DNA of 64,000 bases from Globodera rostochiensis (GCA_018350325.1 JAEVLN010000018.1:686185-750184), one strand, 5' to 3'. Counted from the first letter of the stretch, positions 31,172-42,894 are shown. Notes: generated by a model from the letters alone, not told the origin. Program-made: numbers and translations.

Positions 31172-33480
31172 TACCATTTTGCCTATTCTTTACTATGTTA
31201 CGGAGTCTCGCCCCCTCTATTGGCCACCGTAGTCGAGTGTGCGGTAATTTGGATGCAATTTTCCATGTTAAATAACAATAACATATTTTCAGATAAAAAA
31301 TATTTTCCACAATTTTTGACCAAAAGGGACCCCCAATGGGGTTTGGCCTCGATTGGTATGTGAATTTGGGTGATTTGGAGTCTGAGCTCTATGTTGCGTT
31401 TTTTCCATATAAATATATATATATATAAACATAATAATGGCATGTAAATGATAAACATTAGGTGCCAGTGAAACAATTCATTGATCGCTTGTGACGCAAG
31501 ACATGAAATTGGGCAGTAGTCAGACAGACTACACAAATATTTTGGCTAAAACTATGCAAATGTTGCATAAATTAGGAATAATCAATATTGTATAATAAAT
31601 AGGGCTGCTAGTTTAGAAAAATTGCAAAATATGCAAAAAAATTTATGTAATCCATGCATACCCTTCCTTTTCCAATCGCTTGTTGCACAAAATTTTTTTC
31701 TAAACTAGGCATTGGCACAAAAATTCTCTAAAATAGCCATTAAAAGGCACAAAAAATTTTTAAAATAGGCATGAATAGGCTAAAAAACACACTCAAATAG
31801 TTGCAAAAAGCACCAAATAGGCACTAAAATTTCATTTTTAAGATAAAAGTCAATAAATTTATCAAAGTTCGGCCAAAAAATCAATTTCGTAATTCGCAGT
31901 TGCATACTCAAATATTATTAAAAGTGATTTTTGGTCCAGAAAAAAGTCGATAAACTTTTATGGTGCTCGGTCGTTTTCTAAATTCCGCCACTATGGGCGT
32001 TTCCTAAATCCGCCACATATATTTTATGAAGTAGTTTTAGATAGAGATCGGACCGATCGAGATTCTCGATCGAAATCTCGGTAAATCTCGTCGAGATTTA
32101 TCGAGATTATCGATCGAAATCTCGATCGATCCCCAAGTCCGATCTCTAGTTTTAGACATCATAACTTCCTAAATCAAAAGTTTAAAAAAGTTATGATCAG
32201 AAAAGCACGAAAAAGCCCGATTTTTGGCAATTTTACATTATAACTTTTTTGAAACTAAAACCACTTCGACTTTGCTGTATGCTTTTTCTACTCATCTAGA
32301 GCTTTCCAATGGTAAAAATATGAAAGACGGAATTACGGAGTGCCAAAACAAATGCAGAATACGGTCTATTTTTTTTACAAGCGTTCATCGTGCAAAAACA
32401 TTTGAGACCGATTATCGCTTCCTTTGCCTATAAATTGTTGGGATTTGTCCTTTTGAGAATTTGCAATATTTTTATTGAAAAAATTGACAAAGGAGTTGAA
32501 AAATTTTCTCACCACCTAATAACTAAAATTTCCAATTAGGGGGGCATCATTCCTGATATAAAAGAGTAAAAACGGCTAACATTCCAATTTCTCGAATTTT
32601 TGAACCTAAAATTAAAAATGTTTCAAAAAAGGTCTGCATTTTGTTGACCGGAGGCAAAAAATTATATATCTCAAATCGATCTGTCTTGACGAGCTTCGCA
32701 CAAAACAATAGGCTCAATGTGCGGCAAATGCGTTTGAACATGTTCAAATTTCAAAACCCCATAGGGGGGGGGGACCCTTCTGGTCAACATTTCTGGAAAA
32801 TTCTAAAAATTGTCTGAAAATATGTTATTGATGCACTGATTACTAGGAACAAATTGTTCCCCGTTTTTGTGCTCGTTTTCCACGTTTTTGGGTTTTGGCC
32901 ATAACATCCCTGGCCTGGAACGCACGAAAAACATGTTTTCAGCTTGGTTTGAAGCTTCAAGAACGCTTTTCCATATGCATATTTTATGTGCATATTTTGG
33001 CATTTTCGCCATTTTTCAAAAATTCCTGAACAAAAATGCAATAAAACGAAAAATACATTGGGAACTTGAGTATACATAAATAAATAAACATATAATAGTA
33101 TCACAAAGCCAGAAAATTTAAAATAAAACTGATTCTTTTTTTTTGTTGCAAAACTGGACTTTTCTTGTTTAGAATCGTAACACAAAAAATTGTTAACCCA
33201 TTTTTTAACATTCATCAATTTATGATGTAGACGACGACATCTTGGGGCTAATTTACTAGTTCAATATCTAACCAATTATTGTGATTTTCAGCGACCAGTC
33301 AGCTAATGGGCGGGGACACCTGCTGAAGTCGGTCAATTCGTCGGTAAGATGAAAGTTGACAAAATTGGAGAGCTTTTACGGGGATTTCATTCCCTTCATC
33401 CTTTTGTTTTTCACACATTTTGGTCTGGGTTTGGTTAAGTTTTACCAGAGGTAGTGCGATAGTTCGAATGATTCGGTTCG
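31172..33480. other. Repeat-rich intergenic region
   Basis: Contains a piece of the GACCAAAAGGG family (31318-31345 and 32755-32790), A-rich ATGCA words (31600-31800 and 32950-33010), and a CGTTTCTTAAATCCGCC repeat (31970-32035) that recurs at 40490 and 51710. 32160-32450 is also partly repeated near 40560-40800. No protein-coding gene is supported. Confidence 0.4.
32043..32148. mobile_element. Short inverted-repeat element of GATC/TCGAGATT words
   Basis: The ends are AGAGATCGGAC and the complement GTCCGATCTCT. The 106-bp interior consists of CGAGATT and GATCGAAATCTCG words, so nearly all of it can fold back. Sister copies are at 59413-59514 and 61925-62080 (introns of the degenerin). Confidence 0.65.
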
Positions 33481-33488
33481 GTACGAAC

Positions 33489-33673
33489 CAGGGATGGGCA
33501 AAATTTCGGACCCGAAATTTTGGAAATTTCGGGTTTTGACCGTTTCGGATTTTGGGTTTTGGATATTTCGAAAAATTTCGGGATTTTTGGGTTACGGATT
33601 TCGGATTTTAAATCGTTTCGGATTTTTGGGGTTTCGGGTTTCGGATTTTATTTTTCGATTTTGCCCATCCCTG
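33489..33673. mobile_element. hAT-like MITE with TTTCGGG-word core
   Basis: The left end CAGGGATGGGCAAAATT is mirrored by AATTTTGCCCATCCCTG-type sequence at the right. CAGGGATGGGCAAA is the sort of terminus seen in hAT elements. The 150-bp core repeats TTTCGGGTTTTGGATTT words. A target duplication is not clear. Confidence 0.65.
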
Positions 33674-33764
33674 GTACAATAGCTCAAATGAATTTAAAAA
33701 ATTATTATTTTTTTTAAATAATGAATGATTCCTTTTTTTCAGCGGCCTTCTAAATATATTTTAA

Positions 33765-33910
33765 GCTTTTAGGGGGGGGGGGGGGTGGAGGGGAGGGGGT
33801 CGCCGGAGCAGTTCCGGAATTTTGACGGTTCCGGGAACCGGTTCCAAAATCCGTTCCGAATTTTTCGCTGTTTCGCTTCCGGAACCGGTTCCCGGAACCG
33901 GGAAAACACT
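33765..33910. repeat. Poly-G tract and CCGGAACCGGTTCC words
   Basis: About 18 G residues (near 33771) lead into GGAGGGG. From 33820 come GGTTCCGGGAACCGG words, the same word set as 29715-29835. Confidence 0.6.
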
Positions 33911-34116
33911 GATGATATGGTGGGTGGGCAAATGTTAGGATTATTGTTAGCACTGATCAGCCAAAGCTCCAGAAAAAAAAGCAATAAGTAACCAGTTAAA
34001 TTCAAAATTCAACAATAAAATCTTTTTAAGAAACAAATCCGTGCATATTGATCAAAAATGTGAAAGCAATCGATAAAAGTGTAAGAAAAGTGTTCGTGTC
34101 TTCTTTTTCTTTTTTC

Positions 34117-34650
34117 TTACGATTTGTGGCTTATTTTTAGATGCGATTTAAGCCGCTTAAATTTGCTTTTCACCTCCTTCTCACAAACGTTTTTCAAATT
34201 TTCAAGCCCATAAGCAGCATATACCTGCTCCCTTTGCAAGTCGGCAATAATTTTTAACGCAAATTCGGCAATTGTAATTTTTTCATGCGAATTTTGTCGA
34301 TTGTTCACAAAATTTTTAAGCTCTTTTTGCATTTTTTTAACTAATGGATGTTTAACAAAATCTTCACCTCTAATTTCAATCAATTCATCGTCAAAAAAGG
34401 GGACAATGTTTTGAAATTCCATTTTTCTCAGCAACTTTTTCAATTTGTCTTCTTTTTTTTTCTGCAATGAGAAGATATATTGGATGGTTTTGTTCGCTTG
34501 TCTCCGTTTAAAATTGTCGGCATTTGCGTGCCCGTTTGCAATTTGGAATAATTGGCCCATCGAATTTATGTACAAATTTGAAAATGAATCCGCGGCACTT
34601 TCAAATTTTGGCGGAAGTTTTACTGTCTCAAAATGGGAGCATAAAATCAC
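34117..34650 (-). CDS. Hypothetical protein exon, C-terminal, 5' end lost or unresolved
   Basis: An uninterrupted 178-codon frame ends in ..SHKS and a stop at 34117. It is helical and Lys-rich: RRQANKTIQYIFSLQKKKED, KLLRKMEFQNIVPFFDD, then AYGLENLKNVCEKEVKSKFK. It uses non-repetitive codons, unlike the word repeats around it. There is no ATG at its left limit. An acceptor ATTTTGAG|ACAG at about 34632 suggests an upstream exon, but the adjacent sequence is a TTAGGC-family repeat (34700-34840), so the gene may be truncated. No domain is recognised. Confidence 0.45.
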   Translation of the reverse strand: MILCSHFETVKLPPKFESAADSFSNLYINSMGQLFQIANGHANADNFKRRQANKTIQYIFSLQKKKEDKLKKLLRKMEFQNIVPFFDDELIEIRGEDFVKHPLVKKMQKELKNFVNNRQNSHEKITIAEFALKIIADLQREQVYAAYGLENLKNVCEKEVKSKFKRLKSHLKISHKS

Positions 34651-34699
34651 AGAATGTGGCTACCGGTCTGAATCCCTCCACGACGGCTGATTAGTCCCG

Positions 34700-35060
34700 T
34701 ACTGAAGCTAACATTTAAGCCTAACTTAGGCCTAAGCCACCCTGGCTTGGGGTTTGTTAGGCTTAGGCCTAAGTTTAAGCCTAAGCTAGCTTAAGCTTAG
34801 CTTAGAGCAAGCTTAGGCTTAGCCTAAGACCTTGAGGGGATTCGGGAAGTTTTGGCCGTGGGGGGATTCAGACCGGAAGCGAGGCAAAAGTGTAAAAGTA
34901 AATGAATCTTTTTGCTTTCATTATACTTACCATTTCGACGTTTAGTGCCACGTTGCATAATGGACAGTGAAGTTGTGCCCGACGAGTGAACATAAAAAGA
35001 AAATGAAAAATGGTTGAGTTCAGAATTCCCAAACCCAAAATCACTCAATTCAAGGTGGAT
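34700..35060. repeat. TTAGGC-core repeat and associated block
   Basis: 34705-34835 is a dense run of AGGCTTAGGCCTAAGCC-type words with GGTTTGTTAGGCTTAGG, homologous to 669-750 and 5030-5100. 34905-35060 (ACCATTTCGACGTTTAGTG and onwards) matches 15060-15180 and 22275-22390. Confidence 0.7.
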
Positions 35061-35492
35061 TATTCAATCAAAAAAGTGATCGGTAAAGCATTCAAATTCT
35101 GGTTCTAGATCAGTTGCTGAAATTTATTAGCCGCTAATATACCCACATAGAATTTTCTTTCGATTTTCAAGACCCTGTAACCCAGGTTAGCGCTTATATT
35201 TTGTGACTAAATTTCGAAAATTTGCTTCTAGGGCGCTCTTCTAAAACTTTTAGAAAGTTTATTTTGTAATTGATAATTTTTATTTTAATATTTTATCGGA
35301 TCTAAAAGATTATGGGACGCGTAAAATGCACTAAACCTAAATTTGCGCTTGGGATATCGCCTCAAAAGTGATTAATAAATTGGAGTCTGGGACGGATCTT
35401 CAAATAAACAATTTAATCAAATCAATACAAACAAACCATTCGTTGATGCATTCTTTATGAAACATATGCTAAAATTATTAATTTTATTTTAT
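35061..35492. other. Intergenic, nothing recognised
   Basis: AT-rich, unique-looking sequence at the 3' side of the next gene. No coding frame, RNA or repeat is supported. Confidence 0.4.
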
Positions 35493-37168
35493 TTATTTTT
35501 TTAAATCGTATAAATTCGTCTGTACCACGAAATTGCCACCATTTTCTGTGTGCAATTTAATGATGATTTGTCCTTCAATTAATGGTTCTAAACAAATTGT
35601 GCAAATTCGTTCAGTTTTTTCATCGGCAGAAGCTTCGTCGTCACTTTTTCCTCTGCTGGCAATGAGTGAGTCCAGCGAATATTTGCTCTAAAAATTATTC
35701 AAAAAAAAATCAGACAAATCGAAAAACGAATAAACGGAAATATGTTTTGTTTGTTTGTACCTCCTCGTATTGATGATAAATGCGCAGTTCAATTTCCCAA
35801 ATTTTATGTTTAAAAAATGGAGTCAAATCTATTGGAATTGAGAGTCGATATTCTGTTAACTAAAAATGAATTTATTAAATGTGTTTAAGCAGCAGGAATC
35901 CCATAAGTAAAAATAAAGGACAAAACATATTTAAAAAAAAGATTTTGCTGGTCAAATAAAGGGCACATTTTTTAAATAATTTATTCATGGGAATGTGCAT
36001 GTTTTTTGCTCGAAATCCAACAAATCCGAGCAGCAGTTTGTGTTGTGTATCTCGTGCCGCAATTTTTTGGAATTTTTTTTATAATTGTTTTGTTTTTGCT
36101 AAGAGATTTGCAATCAAAATTTAAAAATTTTGCTATTTTTGAAGCTTTTTAGGAAGGGAGGAGACGGGGAATTAACAATGAAGCAAATTGTTACATTTTG
36201 AATCCAAAAAATTAAAAAATGCTTGAAAAGTAACTAATTTGACCATCTATCTAAAGATTAATTCAAAATTTAAACGAAAATTCTTCAAAAAAAAAAATTC
36301 ATAAATCTCAACTAAAGGACGGAAAAGGCGCCAAAAAAAGGACACATTTATAAAAAAGGACACATGGGACCCATTGGTTTAAAATAGGGTTGAGCCCCGA
36401 CCCCCGGAGGCGGAAAAGTCGGGGTCGGGGTTTTCCCCAGAAAACCCTCAAAAAATACAAAAATGTCGGGGTTCAGGGACGGGGCTCAACCCTACATAGT
36501 TTAAAAGCCTGTTTTGCCTCTGTTTGTTGTGATTTTGGTCCACCATTTTCTTCATTTATTTTTGTGAGCGGCGCATGTCCCAAAAATTGTTGCTGTTGTT
36601 CTTCCGAATAATTTTGATTACGTCGATTTTTGTCTAGGCTAGCGTATAAAAAGGCGTGATAATTGCCTTCATACATAAAAATCTTCCGATTCAACCAAAG
36701 CCCTTGAGGTTCCAAACTGCCCAAATTGATCAAATATCGATTCGAAAAGTTTGGTTCGAACAGCATCAATTTGATGAATCGGAACATTGATCGAATGTTG
36801 TCTAATTCAACATGTTCATCAGTGTACGGCTGATCATCCGACGGATCACCATCATTTTCATCCGGCACAAATTCGTTGTCCATCGGATTTATAAACACAT
36901 AGAAGGCAAGTAAATATCTGTCTTCATCACCTTTTCTGTTGAGGTTAATTTTGAAATTTTTACCATTTTTTATATTCATGTGATCAGTGCTTAATTCGAT
37001 ACCATCGTTTATATACGAAGTACGCAAACCGACATTGATTTGGCGAGTTGGATTCGCCAATTCATAATGGACACACAATTTAAGCTCGACAGCTTCAGTT
37101 GATCGCTGCTCCAAATTGTGAAGTGTAAAAAAAGAAAATGAAAAGAATATTTTCAAAAATAGTTTCAT
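35493..37168 (-). CDS. Predicted secreted or membrane-targeted protein with C-terminal CxxC motif
   Basis: Exon 1 starts at 37168 with a likely signal peptide (MKLFLKIFFSFSFFTL) and runs without a stop to about 36500: an acidic protein with DENDGDPSDDQPYTDEH and a Gln-rich stretch near its end. Exons 35761-35859 (33 codons, LTEYRLSIPIDLTPFF..) and 35493-35687 (SKYSLDS..ERICTICLEPL.., stop TAA) join in phase 0. ICTICLEP is like the first zinc knuckle of a RING, but the remaining Cys/His are absent. A related last exon is at 42895-43105. A short TIR element (36385-36494) lies exactly where exon 1 should end, so its donor is uncertain: the visible GT is in the wrong phase. Confidence 0.5.
36385..36494. 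mobile_element. hAT-like MITE (TAGGGTTGAGCCCC ends) with 8-bp flanking repeat
   Basis: It begins TAGGGTTGAGCCCCGA and ends with the complement ..GGGGCTCAACCCTA. The 110-bp interior has GTCGGGGTCGGGG words. GTTTAAAA occurs immediately left (36377-36384) and again four bases beyond the right end, consistent with an 8-bp target duplication of hAT type. It abuts exon 1 of the gene at 35493-37168. Confidence 0.7.
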
Positions 37169-37199
37169 TATTCTCTAAAAAAGATAATTAAAACACTTT

Positions 37200-37670
37200 G
37201 AAAAAACTAAAAAGATACATAAATAATGAATGCATTATTATAAATGAATAATGAATCCATTTGTAATCAATTTTTTATGAATTCAACCAGCAGAAATGTG
37301 TATGTAGGCAGCTATTCACAAAGAAAGCAGAGGGCATTTAACATGCCGGCTGCTCGGGAACACGATCAAATCCCGATCGATCCCCCCATTTCTTTGAATT
37401 CAAAGGAAAAGCGTAAAAAGGTCGGTGGTGGTACGCGCTTTTCGTTCATTTGTCGAAACAAAATGATTCTCCCATGCCACTGTACCACGGGCCAACGGAG
37501 TAAATTTGAGCAAAAAAAATCCCTGAAGGGTTGGAAAATTTGTTTGCAAAAAAAAACCGTCAGGGAGCCGACGACCTCAAAAAATTTCTGAATTCGGAAT
37601 TCCGAGGCCTTCAAATTTTTCGGAAATCGAAATCCGACCCCAAAAAGTCGGAATTCCGACCATCCCTAAT
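37200..37670. other. Intergenic with low-copy repeat words
   Basis: 37560-37670 carries GGAATTCCGA and TCGGAATTCCGACCATCCC words, another word-type island. The remainder shows no supported gene. Sequence homologous to the HTH-gene 3' flank begins at about 37675. Confidence 0.4.
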
Positions 37671-38096
37671 ACTCCTTTTTCTCTGGCGCAATTTGTTTTT
37701 CCAGAATATGACTAGTTTTTTAGTTTAAAAACTTTAAATTAAAATTTTTATCTGTAAATATGCATGCACTAAGCAACAATTTATATAAGGGAGTCTTTTT
37801 AATTATAATTATTTTTTTTCTTTAACATTTTAGCTTTGAGCAACGGTTCCATGCCCATGCATTTTTGTCAATAAGAGTTTGATGATGTCTAAAAATTTAA
37901 TATTTTAAATTTGTTTAATAAAAATTACACAAACGTCGGAACATCTTCATCCGTAGAGTCAGAGTCAGAGTCAGTATTGTTCTCGGAAACTAGAGATTGA
38001 TAAATTTGAGATTTGAAAACCAAGACTATTATGGTGTAATTATTATAAATACTAATTTATTTACATAATTGACATAAAGATGAAATTTTCCTTATT

Positions 38097-39844
38097 TTAA
38101 TTACTTTTGTTTTTAAGTTCAATAATCCATCGACCAAAAGTTCGTTGAGAAACGTTTAATTTTGCTGCAATATCCCTTCGAGAAATGTGCGGATTCTGTT
38201 TTATCATTTTGAAATATTTTTTAATTAACTCTAATCGTTCTGATTCGGTAAAACAATGCAATTCTTAAATTTTTAAAATTAAATTTAAATTATAAATATT
38301 TAATTTGTTATTACTTGATATTCCAAGCTCTTGTTTCCATCGCCATATTGCTGACCGACTAGTACCTAATTCTTTTGCTATTTTTTTTTCTTTGTCATAA
38401 CTTGAACCTCCTATTGTTTTGCCTTTATTTTCATTTTTGACTTTTTCGAATTTCTCAAGAATTTTAAGCTTTTCTTCTCGTGAATATTGTTTGAAGTCTT
38501 AAAAATAATTTTTTATTCTAATTATTAATAATTTCACTTAGTTAATGGGCGAAAATATTTTAAATAAGTTTTATTATGAAAATGAGTTTGTAAATCTTTT
38601 TAATTTACTCAAATTTATTTTTTAATACAATAATAACAGCAATTATAAGTTGGAACAGTTTTATTTTTAATATTTGATTAATAAATATAAATTAATATAA
38701 ATTTGTTGATCAATTTCTTAAGAATCTTAAGCTTTTCTTGTTGCAGAATAAGTTATTTTGAATTCTTATTTTAAATTTGTTAAATAAATAAGAATATTTT
38801 ATTTTATTAATTTTTAAAAGAATTATTTACTTACTATTTTGGCCAAATTTTCTCTTCCAATTATTAATTGTTTCTTTACTTACGCCCAATTCACGTGTAA
38901 TTTCTTTTTCAATTTCTGTACGTTTTGCAAATTTATTTTTTCCAATGCGTTTTTCTTTCATTTTGTCAAATTTTTTAAAAATTTTTTCGCGCTGATCATT
39001 CCTTTCTGATTGGCATTTGGAATTTTTATAGCCTAAAAATGTTAATTTATTGGACACTGTTGATAATTTTCGTTATTTTCACTTTTTTTTTAATTTAAAA
39101 AGTTTTGATGGTCCGTGGACACAGAGGGAGGGGGCTTCATTTATATCGAAACTTAAATTGATTTTATAATCATAAAACAAAATGAAAAATACTTTAAGTT
39201 CATATGATAAATTTAATTTATGCAAACCGTTAAACTCACCCATTCCAAATTGAAATTGCCAATTTCTGATTGTTTTGAGGCAAGTACCAAATTCCCTAGC
39301 AATCTCTTCCAATTTGCGTTTTGGAGTACTGCCAAATTCTTTTGCTAAACGTTCCTTTTTTTCCAAAAATTTTTTCAAAATTTTTTTCTTTTCGTAATCG
39401 GATATCCTTTCTGTATATAAAATAAATTTGGTTTAATCTTTTACAAAATTATAATCAAAAATACGCACTTTTTGTTATTTTCTTTTTAGATTTTTGTTGC
39501 TCTTCATTTGATAAAGAATCAAACTTTTCTTCAAAATCGTTGCTTTTTCCATGATTGGAAGAACCAAGACTGGCATTTAATGAATATTCTTCGTTCAACA
39601 AATATTCTTCTTGATCTTGAACTGCTCCATCCTCTGTTTCTTGTTTAACTTTAACTGCTTCATCCTCTGTTTCTTGTTTAACTTTAACTGCTTCATCCTC
39701 TGTTTCTTGTTTAACTTGAACTGCCCCATAATATTCTCTACCGTAATCACCGGTTTCTTCATGAGGTTCTTCTTTAATTCTTAGTACACTAAACACCGAT
39801 GCTTGTTTTCTTCCTCCAAATGATTGTTCTTCATAAGGCTCAAC
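38097..39844 (-). CDS. Tandem helix-turn-helix protein with VKQE-repeat array, copy 3
   Basis: Exons on the minus strand: A 39469-39844, B 39240-39410, C 38835-39032, D 38315-38497, E 38097-38263 (365 codons joined, all phase-1 introns, stop TAA). Exons B-E have the same lengths as in copy 2 and give the same four HTH modules. Exon A has RIKEEPHEETGDYGREYY, three VKQETEDEAVK/AVQ units instead of eight, and the same acidic tail. No lesion is seen. As in copy 2, no in-frame ATG lies in exon A. It is followed upstream by the same kind of flank (39950-40260) and downstream by the 37.7-38.1 kb flank, so the whole locus is a segmental copy. Confidence 0.75.
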
Positions 39845-39894
39845 CTTAAATTAAAATAAATATTTCATGAACGGAGCACCTGATTCGTTCCCTA

Positions 39895-41030
39895 CCAATA
39901 CCCCCCCCCCCCCTATTCGTTTCTTTTTCCACGCTTTAATCAAATTTTTGATTCAATTTTGAACTCGTGAACTGAACTACCAAAATTGTGAAAACAAACT
40001 CAGAGATGCTATCAAATTGGGTGATACGTTTGAATCTAATTTTGAACCTCTTTGGAAAATTAAGAATCAGGAAACAAATCGGCATTTCACCAATGACATA
40101 CTTTTTGACGGTTTGTTGAAGTATCTTTCGTTGGCAAATTGTTCTTCCACAATTCTGCAAAAATATCATTGGGTGACGACAATAATTCATTTGTTAAGCA
40201 AAAACAAATGAAAAAATATAAGAGATATGTCATTATAAACCGGACCTAAAATTTTTACTTAAATATGACAAAACTTTCATTATTAATAGTCTTTCTCAAT
40301 TTCCTTAAAAAAATTTTTGTAAAATTAATTTGACAAAAAATTGACATTAACTTCTAAATTTTTTATAATGGAGAAAACATCTCTAGATGTAAAAAATGTC
40401 CTAATTTTCTGCATTTTTTAAACTTTTTATTTCATTTAAAAATCTCAAACTCTAAGCTGAGTTCTGCATTTTTTTTGGTGCTAGGTCGTTTCTTAAATTC
40501 CGCCAGGGCGTTTCTTAAATCCGACGAATATATTTTATAAAGTAGTTTAGACATTATAACTCTATTCATACCGCACTAAATTAGTTAAACCTTATACCAA
40601 TGGAAAGCTCTATATGAATAGAGAAAGCATTGCAGCAAAGTCGAAGTGGTTTTGATAAATTTCAAAAAAGTTATAAGCTAAAACTGCCAAAAATCAGGCT
40701 TTTTCGTGGTTTTCTGATCATAACTTTTTAAGACTTTGATTTACTGCTTAGTTAGTTTTACAAATAGTTTCTACTCATTTAGAGCTTTCCAATGGTATAA
40801 AACTTAAGGGGAATTTTAAAAAATTGTTGAAGACTTCAATAAATTTCTATTTTTACAAGAGTTTTATTATCATTTAGCACAAAAATTGTTGGATAACTCA
40901 GACATCACAAAAATTTTGTTAATCAATAAAAATTTCTATTCTGTCATTGATTTTGCCAGAATAAAAATGATCAAAATTGACAAACATTGCAAAAATTGTG
41001 CTAAAATTGCAAATTTTGTCTGAAAAAAAT
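39895..41030. other. Flank copy and dispersed repeats
   Basis: 39950-40260 matches 28135-28440. A C-tract lies at 39900-39913. 40480-40830 is a repeat shared in part with 31970-32330 and 51700-51785. No gene is seen beyond a possible short 5' exon of the HTH gene. Confidence 0.4.
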
Positions 41031-41035
41031 AGGCT

Positions 41036-41158
41036 GAATAATAGAGCCCCCCTCCCTACTTTATTAGAGTCCCCCCCCCCTCCCCCCCTAAAATAGAGCT
41101 CCTCTTTTTTTTGGGGGGGGGGGGGGTGAACAAAAGAGCCCCCGGGGGCTCTATTTTA
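41036..41158. mobile_element. Foldback element with AATAGAGCCCCC ends
   Basis: AATAGAGCCCCCC at the left is mirrored by GGGGGCTCTATT at the right. Between them are C-tracts and a G-tract of about 14. Nearly the same element lies at 51917-52031 within the homologous segment. Confidence 0.7.
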
Positions 41159-41339
41159 GGAAATACGGTAATCAGATATATTAATAAGCTTAAACAATTA
41201 CTAACCCGAAGAAATAAAAAAGTTAGAAGAATAAATTTTAAAATTAAATTGAGACGAGAGAAATAGCATAGTTATGAATGAACTAAAAAATGGTCAATGA
41301 TATCATCCATTTCAATGTCTACTTGGTATTACACTTTTT

Positions 41340-41850
41340 TATTTAACATTTTATATAGACAAAAAAATTCCTTATGAAAAGCACGACTTTGGGATGAAAA
41401 TTTCGTTATCATTTCATATACACAAGAATTCCTTATGAAAACCACGACTTTTTGTGGATGTTGGCACGTCATTGGTGGCTTTGGCCATCGCTTGGCCAAT
41501 TAATTTGGAAGAAGATAAATTAGCATCGATTTAATATTTGCTATACACGAAATTAAATATTTATTACACAAGAATTCCTTATGAAAAGCACGACTTTTTG
41601 TGAGTGTTGACTTCATCATTAGTGGCTTTGGCCATCCGCTTGGCTAATTAATTTTATAAGTGCAAAAGACAGAAGCATATCAATAGTTAATATTTGCTAT
41701 ACACGTATATTAAATTTTTGATTCAATATTTATACACCAGAATTCCTTATAAAAACCATGGCTTTTTGCATGTTGGCATTGCCTTTAGTGGTGGCATTGG
41801 CGCCATAATGCATCCGCATAGTTTGGGCCCGAATCGCAGTTTTAATTAAG
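41340..41850 (+). pseudogene. Second array of signal-peptide-like gene starts
   Basis: Copies of AATTCCTTATGAAAA..CACGAC lie near 41370, 41430 and 41575, and one near 41745 has lost its ATG (ATAAAAACC). Downstream words (MLASSLVALAIRLAN-like, ALPLVVALAP-like) match the array at 29210-29570. All are shifted or stopped. Confidence 0.45.
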
Positions 41851-41859
41851 TGGCATTTG

Positions 41860-42290
41860 AAGTGCCATAACTCTTTGTTGGGATTTTGTCGTTTTTTGAA
41901 AGAGTCGGGATTTTGTCGGGTCGGTGTTTTGTCCGCGCGACAATAAATTGGGTACCAATCGAAAGCGCTATATGTTTAGAAGCTATTATATTTGCATTAT
42001 ATCTAATGCAAGGTTTTTCGGTTTATTTTTATAATTTATTATCGGGGCTTTTATTTTTAAGCAAAATGGCTATTTTTCTGCTATTTGGCTTAAAGAATGC
42101 GTTTTTCTAGCATGATTCGAAGCTCAAAGAGTGGCCTTATAATGCCTATTTTTGCTTATTTTGGGGGGTTTTGTGTTTTCCTATTTTACCAATTTCGACA
42201 CTATGCCTTTTTTGAACTTTTTGTGCCTATTTCTTCGAAAAATTCTTTTAAAAAATGCTAATAATCCCCCCCCCCCCTAAGACCAGTGGT
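41860..42290. repeat. Single-copy ancestor of the TCGGGATTTTG minisatellite and its flank
   Basis: 41880-41940 has one to two units (GGGATTTTGTCG, then GGGTCGGTGTTTTGTC). 41940-42260 matches 53185-53510. In the homologous locus at 52690-53190 the same unit has expanded to many copies. Confidence 0.7.
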
Positions 42291-42890
42291 CGTATTTAAA
42301 GATTTGTCCTTTATTTAGGTACACGTCCTTTTCTGTCCTTTATTTGAGATTTCTGGAGCTTTTTGGAAGAATTTTTGTTTAAGTTTTGAATAATCTCTAG
42401 ACAGATTGCTAAATTTGTTAATTTTGAAGCATTTTTTGCATTCTTTTTTGAATTTTCGCATAAATAAATTGCCCAACGGTTAACTCGTGCGTTTTTTCTT
42501 TTATTGGTTGATACATATGTTTGCTGTATTTCTTGCCCATTTTTACATCTGATTTTTAAGGGATTTTTAATGCTCATGCCCAATTCTGAAATTCGGACGC
42601 TTAACCACCACAAAATGGGCAATTGTTACCGATTACAAATTGAATTTTATTAAATTTAATAGAAACAATGTTCTACAAAAATTTATGGGGGTCAAAACTT
42701 ATGCTACACGCCTAAATACAAAGTAAAAGCCAAATCTCTTAAGGGGAATTGGATTTCCCGCGATGATTTGGCTGTCTGATCACCAAGAAAATGCCATCCG
42801 TGGCCAAAAGTTTGACTTCTGCTCTTCTTTTTAAAATTTTGCCATGTTTTTTCCACAACTCTAGTCTTTATGAAACATATGCTAAATTTT
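42291..42890. other. Intergenic, no confident gene
   Basis: A minus-strand frame of 103 codons at 42311-42622 is Lys/Asn-rich and could be an exon remnant, but nothing supports it. GTCCTTTATTTG words resemble 35915-36370. Confidence 0.3.
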
Positions 42891-42894
42891 TATT

